DNA of 64,000 nucleotides, taken from contig NZ_BMIQ01000001.1 in the NCBI RefSeq assembly GCF_014642635.1, positions 620,001 through 684,000 of the forward strand. The letters are read 5' to 3'. Positions 60,182-64,000 of this stretch are shown here, piece by piece. Below the pieces are notes generated by a model. It made no database searches and was not told the DNA's origin. It was given only the letters and a program-made list of their open reading frames with translations. Within the stretch, counting starts at the first letter, position 1. Every line of letters begins with the position of its first letter. The stretch comes from Aureimonas endophytica. GTDB lineage: Bacteria > Pseudomonadota > Alphaproteobacteria > Rhizobiales > Rhizobiaceae. Both the position numbers and the translations under genes were made by a program.

Positions 60182-60745
60182 CTATGAGCTCAGTTGGCGG
60201 ATCGTCCAGCGTCGCCCGTTGCTGCCGATCTCAAGCATCTGAAGCGGCTGGACATCGACGGATCGCGCGGCCCGCAGCGGCGCATTGAGGATATGAACAA
60301 CCACAGCGCGCATTACCACACCGTGGGTCACGGCAAGCATCCGTCCGTCGGAGGCCAGGCGCGTGTCCAGCCAGCGGCCGATCCGCGCGTCGAGCTCCTC
60401 CAAGGATTCGCCCCCTCCTCCCGGCCGGGCCTCGGGATCCTCCAGCCAAGCGGCCAGCGCGCCGGGTTCGGTGGCGGCGACATCCGCGAAACGGCGCCCG
60501 GCCCAGGCCCCGTAGTCGACCTCGCCGAGCGCCGGCTCCAGGTCATGGACGAGGCCGAGCGCCTCGGCGGTCTCCCGCGCGGCGCGCGCCGGGCTCGTCA
60601 CGACCGCGTCGACGCGCGGCCATCGCCGGGCGGCGACGCTCGCCGCCACCCTCGCCGCGTCCTCCAAAGGCTCGTCCGCCGGAAAGGCGGCTAGGCGGGT
60701 GGCGCGCGTCGCGCCCTGGCAGAGAAGATAAAGGCGCGCCGGCAT
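60182..60745 (-). CDS. Histidine-phosphatase-fold protein with altered RHG motif
   Basis: A 187-aa phosphoglycerate-mutase-like protein related to CobC/alpha-ribazole phosphatases. The fold marks are VVTSPARAARETAEAL, EVDYGAWAGRRFADV and the second catalytic His in VTHGVVMRAVV. The N-terminal RHG motif, which bears the phospho-accepting His, reads CQG (residues 9-11, LLCQGAT). It is therefore probably not a phosphatase, or works differently. It is divergent from the cobalamin-riboswitch-controlled cbtBA genes, hinting at a cobalamin link. Confidence 0.82.
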   Translation of the reverse strand: MPARLYLLCQGATRATRLAAFPADEPLEDAARVAASVAARRWPRVDAVVTSPARAARETAEALGLVHDLEPALGEVDYGAWAGRRFADVAATEPGALAAWLEDPEARPGGGGESLEELDARIGRWLDTRLASDGRMLAVTHGVVMRAVVVHILNAPLRAARSVDVQPLQMLEIGSNGRRWTIRQLSS

Positions 60746-60769
60746 GAGCGATCCATTGACACGCCCGCC

Positions 60770-60885
60770 CCGACCATCCAAGGCTGGAGCCCTAGCGATC
60801 GCGGTGCGGAAGCCGGTGGAAGCCCGGCACGGTCGCGCCACTGTGACCGATGGAACTCGCCATCGGAAGTCAGACCTGCCCGCGA
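60770..60885 (+). promoter_or_regulatory. Cobalamin riboswitch upstream of cbtB
   Basis: The conserved 3' part is clear: GGAAGCCGGTGGAAGCCCGGC (in part 60808-60828), the B12-box-like GCCACTGTGA (60837-60846) and GGAAGTCAGACCTGCC (60865-60880). These elements surround the usual variable stem. It should turn down cbtBA when adenosylcobalamin is plentiful. Confidence 0.88.
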
Positions 60886-60934
60886 GGATCGCTTGAACGC
60901 CGTTCGGGACGCGCAATCCCAGGGAAGCCTGACC

Positions 60935-61144
60935 ATGACCGACACCCACCTTACGCCCGCCATCCGCCCGGAGGCGATCCCGCTCGCGCAGATCCTGCCC
61001 TGGGCGGTGTTCGCCGGCCTGCTGCTGCTGCTCGCGATCTATTTCGTCGGCGCCGAAGAAGGCGCGACCTCGCTGATCCATGGCATGGCCGTGCATGAAT
61101 TCGTGCATGACGGCCGCCACCTTCTCGGCTTCCCCTGCCACTGA
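60935..61144 (+). CDS. cbtB: Cobalt transporter subunit CbtB
   Basis: A 69-aa membrane protein with a single hydrophobic helix (about 23-43) and the His-rich C-terminal signature HGMAVHEFVHDGRHLLGFPCH, whose His residues likely bind cobalt. AGGGAAG serves as ribosome site for the ATG at 60935; a TTG at 60893 is an unlikely alternative. It is the first gene after the cobalamin riboswitch and is followed 13 bp later by cbtA. Confidence 0.95.
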   Translation: MTDTHLTPAIRPEAIPLAQILPWAVFAGLLLLLAIYFVGAEEGATSLIHGMAVHEFVHDGRHLLGFPCH

Positions 61145-61157
61145 GGGAAAGACGACC

Positions 61158-61895
61158 ATGGTGCGCTCTCTCCTTTGGCGCGGCCTGCTGGCCGGCGTCC
61201 TCGCCGGCCTTTGCGCCTTCCTGTTCGCCCGCGTCTTCGGCGAACCGCAGATCGACTATGCCATCGCCTTCGAGGCGCAGCGCGCAGCGGCCGACGCCGC
61301 CGCCGAGCCTGAACTCGTCAGCCGGGCGACGCAGGCCGGCATCGGCCTCCTGACCGGGCTCCTCGTCTACGGCGCGGCGCTCGGCGGGCTCTTCGCGCTG
61401 GCCTTCGCCGTCGCGCTGGGGCGCCTCGGCGGGCTGGGCCCGCGTCCGATCGCCGCGATCCTCGCCGCGATCGGCTTCGTCGCCTTCGTTCTGGTGCCGC
61501 AGCTGAAATATCCGGCCAATCCGCCGGCCGTCGGCGTCGAGGAGACGATCGCGGCGCGCACCCAGCTCTTCTTCGCCATGCTGCTGATTTCCGGCGCGGC
61601 GCTGGCCGCCGGCGCCTCGCTCGTCTCGCGGCTGGTTCTCTCGATCGGGCGCTGGAACGCGGTGCTCGCCGGCATCGCCGTCTTCCTGGCGATCGTCGGG
61701 CTCGCCGGCATCGCCCTGCCGGCGATCAACGAAGTGCCGGAAGAATTTTCGGCGACGATCCTCTGGCGCTTCCGCATCGCCTCGCTCGGGCTCCATGCTG
61801 TGCTCTGGGCCGGCCTCGGCCTCGGCTTCGGGGCCCTCGCGGACCATCTGCTCGCGCCCGCCCGGCGACGGCCGTCGCCGCTCGGCGCGCGCTGA
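61158..61895 (+). CDS. cbtA: Cobalt transporter subunit CbtA
   Basis: A 245-aa membrane protein with five or six hydrophobic segments. SLLWRGLLAGVLAGLCAFLF at the start and PQLKYPANPPAVG in the middle are CbtA signatures. Together with CbtB it is predicted to import cobalt for cobalamin synthesis. GAGGGAAAG precedes the ATG. It is under riboswitch control through the shared transcript. Confidence 0.95.
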   Translation: MVRSLLWRGLLAGVLAGLCAFLFARVFGEPQIDYAIAFEAQRAAADAAAEPELVSRATQAGIGLLTGLLVYGAALGGLFALAFAVALGRLGGLGPRPIAAILAAIGFVAFVLVPQLKYPANPPAVGVEETIAARTQLFFAMLLISGAALAAGASLVSRLVLSIGRWNAVLAGIAVFLAIVGLAGIALPAINEVPEEFSATILWRFRIASLGLHAVLWAGLGLGFGALADHLLAPARRRPSPLGAR

Positions 61896-61901
61896 CCGGA
61901 C

Positions 61902-62492
61902 ATGCGTCGAGCCTTCCTGGCGGCGCTTCTCGCGCTGGCGGCCGTCTCACCGGCCGCCGCCCATGGCTCGGGCGCGGTCGGACCGATCGAGGGCATCGCC
62001 ATACCCTCCCTCACCCATGGCCAGATGGCCGTGCTGCAGCGCTGGAACGGCGAGATCCTGGCGGAGGCCGCGCGGCAGCCGCGCAGCGACGAACGGTTCC
62101 GCCGGATCGCCAATTACGCCGCGCTGCAACGGGCCGCCTGCCTTTGGGGACTCGTGCCGGGCAGCATCGCGAACGAGGAAAGTTCCTTCAACGGCTGCAT
62201 GCACGCGACGCTAGCGGCGGAGCGGCAGCTCATCGTCGAGATGCGGCGGCTGACGCCGGAACGGGCTACCCTCGCCGATCTCGCCGAGCGGATCGAGCGC
62301 GACATGCTGAGCGAGGGCGCCTCGCTCGTCCTCTGCCGCCATAGCGCGGAGGATTTCGATACGGCACGGATCGTCGCGCCCGACTGGCCGATCGCGCAAG
62401 CCGGCGTCGCGCCCCTCGCGGCCCTGGCCGGCGGCGTCCTGCTTCTCGCCGGCCTCGCCCGCAGCCGGTACCGGTCGCGAACCCGGCATTAA
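61902..62492 (+). CDS. Exported membrane-anchored protein of unknown function, 196 aa
   Basis: A signal peptide (1-20, ending PAAA) and one C-terminal hydrophobic helix (about 167-185) with a basic tail predict a periplasmic domain anchored at its end. The His in AAHGSG just after the cleavage site and the Cys at CLWG, NGCMH and LCRHS are noticeable. It begins six bases after cbtA and so belongs to the cobalamin-regulated transcript; a role in cobalt handling is possible but not shown. I do not recognise the family. Confidence 0.7.
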   Translation: MRRAFLAALLALAAVSPAAAHGSGAVGPIEGIAIPSLTHGQMAVLQRWNGEILAEAARQPRSDERFRRIANYAALQRAACLWGLVPGSIANEESSFNGCMHATLAAERQLIVEMRRLTPERATLADLAERIERDMLSEGASLVLCRHSAEDFDTARIVAPDWPIAQAGVAPLAALAGGVLLLAGLARSRYRSRTRH

Positions 62493-62530
62493 CCCTTCGC
62501 CGCGATGATCCCCGATGCCGTCGCAGGGGG

Positions 62531-63295
62531 ATGCTCGCATTGGCCGAACGTTCGAAGAAGAAGCCCGCCTCACGGAAAGCCGCGCCGCCCAAGCGGTCGG
62601 GCGGCCGCGGCTGGTTCTCGACCGTCGGCTGGCTCGCGACGGTGGCGGTCGCCGGCGCCTGGGCCGTGTCGGACGGGCGCCCGCTCCGCTACGCGATGTC
62701 GCTGACCGAGAAGGCGAAGCCCGAGACCCGCGAGATCGAGGCGGTCGGCGATCGCGTCGCGGCGCTGATCGAAGGCAGCACGCCCTGGCGCCCGGCGCCG
62801 ACGCGCGAGACGGTCCGCCGCGTGTCCACGCCGGAGGCGCCGGAGCGGACGGGATCGATCCGCCCCGTCCCGCCCGTGCCGGCCGCCGTGCCGAGGCCGC
62901 CGGTCGCGCTCCCTCCGCCGCGCGGCGAAGTGCCGGTTCCGGCGGCCGCGCCCCTGCTGCCCTTCGCCAAGCCGCCGATGGAAGCCGCCGCGCCGCGCTC
63001 CGCCCCCATGGCCGCGCCGGCACCGATCGCCGCCCCGCCGCCACCGACCACGACGGATCTCGCGACCTCCGGCGCCGCCCAGCGCCATGCGACGCGCAAG
63101 CTCGCCGCCCATGCGGCGCCCGACGGCGCCTCGGCGCGTCTCGCCGAGATCGACAGCGGTTCGTCGGTTCTCGTCATGCGCGCGGCCGGCGACTGGCGCT
63201 ATGTGAAGAGTCTGCGCAGCGGCAGCGAAGGCTGGGTGGACGGCCGCTTCCTCGCCGGCGAGGCGACGGCGGACGCCGGCGCGATGCCGCGCTAG
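62531..63295 (+). CDS. Membrane-anchored protein with C-terminal SH3 domain
   Basis: The product has 254 residues. A basic N-terminus and one membrane helix (about 30-46) are followed by a long Pro/Ala-rich stretch (about 80-175). A bacterial SH3-like domain lies at about 187-245, with RKLAAHAAPDGASARLAEID, DWRYVKSLRSGSEGWVDGRF. Such SH3 domains bind cell-wall peptides. Its stop overlaps the stop of the converging recJ gene by four bases. Function unknown. Confidence 0.8.
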   Translation: MLALAERSKKKPASRKAAPPKRSGGRGWFSTVGWLATVAVAGAWAVSDGRPLRYAMSLTEKAKPETREIEAVGDRVAALIEGSTPWRPAPTRETVRRVSTPEAPERTGSIRPVPPVPAAVPRPPVALPPPRGEVPVPAAAPLLPFAKPPMEAAAPRSAPMAAPAPIAAPPPPTTTDLATSGAAQRHATRKLAAHAAPDGASARLAEIDSGSSVLVMRAAGDWRYVKSLRSGSEGWVDGRFLAGEATADAGAMPR

Positions 63296-64000
63296 CGCGG
63301 AATCTCCGCCGCATCGACGATCCGGAACGACACGGAATCCTGCCCGCGATAGCGGTCGATGGACAGGGTGCCGGCGAGATGCAGCGCCTCGCCGCGCTGG
63401 AGGAGCCGCGTGCCCAGCGCCGTCTCGGCGGCGCGAAAGGCGATGCCGGACAGGGTCGTGCCGTCGGCCCCCTGAAGGCTGGCGCGCACATGGCCCGCGC
63501 CCATCACCGAGGCCGAGACGACGCGATGGCGCGGCAGCGCGAAGATCGGCTGCGGATGGCCGGCGCCATAGGGACCGGCGCTTTCCAGCCGCGCGACGAG
63601 ATCCGTCGTCGCGGCGCCGGCCGAGAGGGCGCCGTCGAGCAGCAGGTCGTGCTGGCCTTCGCCGAGCGCTTCGGCCGCGCCGGCCGCCGCTTCGGCGAAA
63701 TCGCGGAAGTCGCCGAGACGCTCGCGCGCGATGGTGAGGCCCGCCGCCATCGCATGGCCGCCGCCCTTGACGAGAAGACCGGCATCGACCGCCCGGCGGA
63801 CGAGCGCGCCGAGATCGAAGCCGGGCACCGAGCGGCCCGACCCGGTGCCCCGCCCCGACGCGTCGAAGGCGATGGCGAAGGCCGGGCGGCGATAGCGCTC
63901 CTTCAGCCGCGCGGCGATGAGGCCGACGATGCCCGGATGCCAGGTCGCCCGGGCGCCGATCAGGATCGGCGGCCCCTCGCCGCCGCCGATCTCGGCCAGA
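63292..64000 (-). CDS. recJ: Single-stranded-DNA exonuclease RecJ, 3' part
   Basis: Only the last 235 codons or so are in the window; the gene continues beyond 64000. The DHHA1 part is visible with ATWHPGIVGLIAARLKERY, GSGRSVPGFD and the GGGHAMAAGLTI motif, then the OB-fold end (VRASLQGADGTTLSGIAF). RecJ degrades single-stranded DNA 5' to 3' in recombination and mismatch repair. The catalytic DHH domain lies outside. Confidence 0.93.
   Translation of the reverse strand, partial: LAEIGGGEGPPILIGARATWHPGIVGLIAARLKERYRRPAFAIAFDASGRGTGSGRSVPGFDLGALVRRAVDAGLLVKGGGHAMAAGLTIARERLGDFRDFAEAAAGAAEALGEGQHDLLLDGALSAGAATTDLVARLESAGPYGAGHPQPIFALPRHRVVSASVMGAGHVRASLQGADGTTLSGIAFRAAETALGTRLLQRGEALHLAGTLSIDRYRGQDSVSFRIVDAAEIPR

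Overview
The window is high-GC alphaproteobacterial chromosome, most likely from the order Hyphomicrobiales (Rhizobiales). The evidence is the general amino-acid transporter aapJQMP, a tandem cold-shock protein, DUF2336, DUF3126 and DUF1508 proteins, an NDUFS4-type complex I subunit, a BTLCP protease and an ExoF-like export protein. I cannot name the genus from sequence alone.

Positions 1-8629 look like a decayed integrated element. It holds a small cassette (cold-shock protein, a 78-aa unknown, a zinc-ribbon protein, a coiled-coil membrane protein), a decayed minus-strand ORF, a 1,492-aa exported peptidoglycan-binding protein, and a truncated, frameshifted tyrosine integrase. The integrase abuts what looks like the 3' half of a tRNA-Thr(TGT) gene. 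A GCGACATGG motif recurs at both ends (129-164 and 8528-8547), as integrase arm sites would.

Positions 9379-23127 (minus strand) are the most interesting part: a variant Pel exopolysaccharide locus. Reading in the direction of transcription it encodes a PelA-type deacetylase/C-terminal protein, a TPR protein like the N-terminal part of PelB, a PelD stump, PelE, the PelF glycosyltransferase, the PelG membrane protein and an ExoF-like export protein, joined mostly by 4-bp ATGA overlaps. Downstream come a 1,099-aa RTX protein carrying a second PelA/NodB-like deacetylase, and a separate Tat-exported PelA-type glycoside hydrolase. Compared with canonical pelABCDEFG, PelA is split, the deacetylase in the core operon appears to have lost its metal ligands while the RTX protein keeps them, PelD lacks its GAF and c-di-GMP-binding GGDEF domains, and no PelB barrel or PelC is present.

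Positions 23584-43877 are mostly housekeeping: nadK, DUF2336, a flavin reductase/nitroreductase pair, thrS, yidD, an IscU-like scaffold, folE-hisI-patatin, a CBS protein, a rhomboid protease, a tandem PilZ protein, a FemAB-like acyltransferase, a BTLCP protease, cysE, an alpha/beta hydrolase, a CHCC zinc protein, an FAD monooxygenase and an OmpA-family protein with a very long Pro/Ala/Glu-rich segment.

Positions 43918-64000 carry aapJQMP (minus), a cystathionine beta-lyase-like enzyme, a DUF2934 gene behind an EcfG-type stress promoter, tRNA-Arg, tRNA-Pro and tRNA-Glu, a complex I subunit, a DUF192 protein, a tandem cold-shock protein, gloA, a DUF882 lipoprotein, a periplasmic aldehyde oxidoreductase (paoABC), a single-domain response regulator, a histidine-phosphatase-fold protein without its RHG motif, a cobalamin riboswitch with cbtBA, an SH3 protein and the 3' part of recJ.
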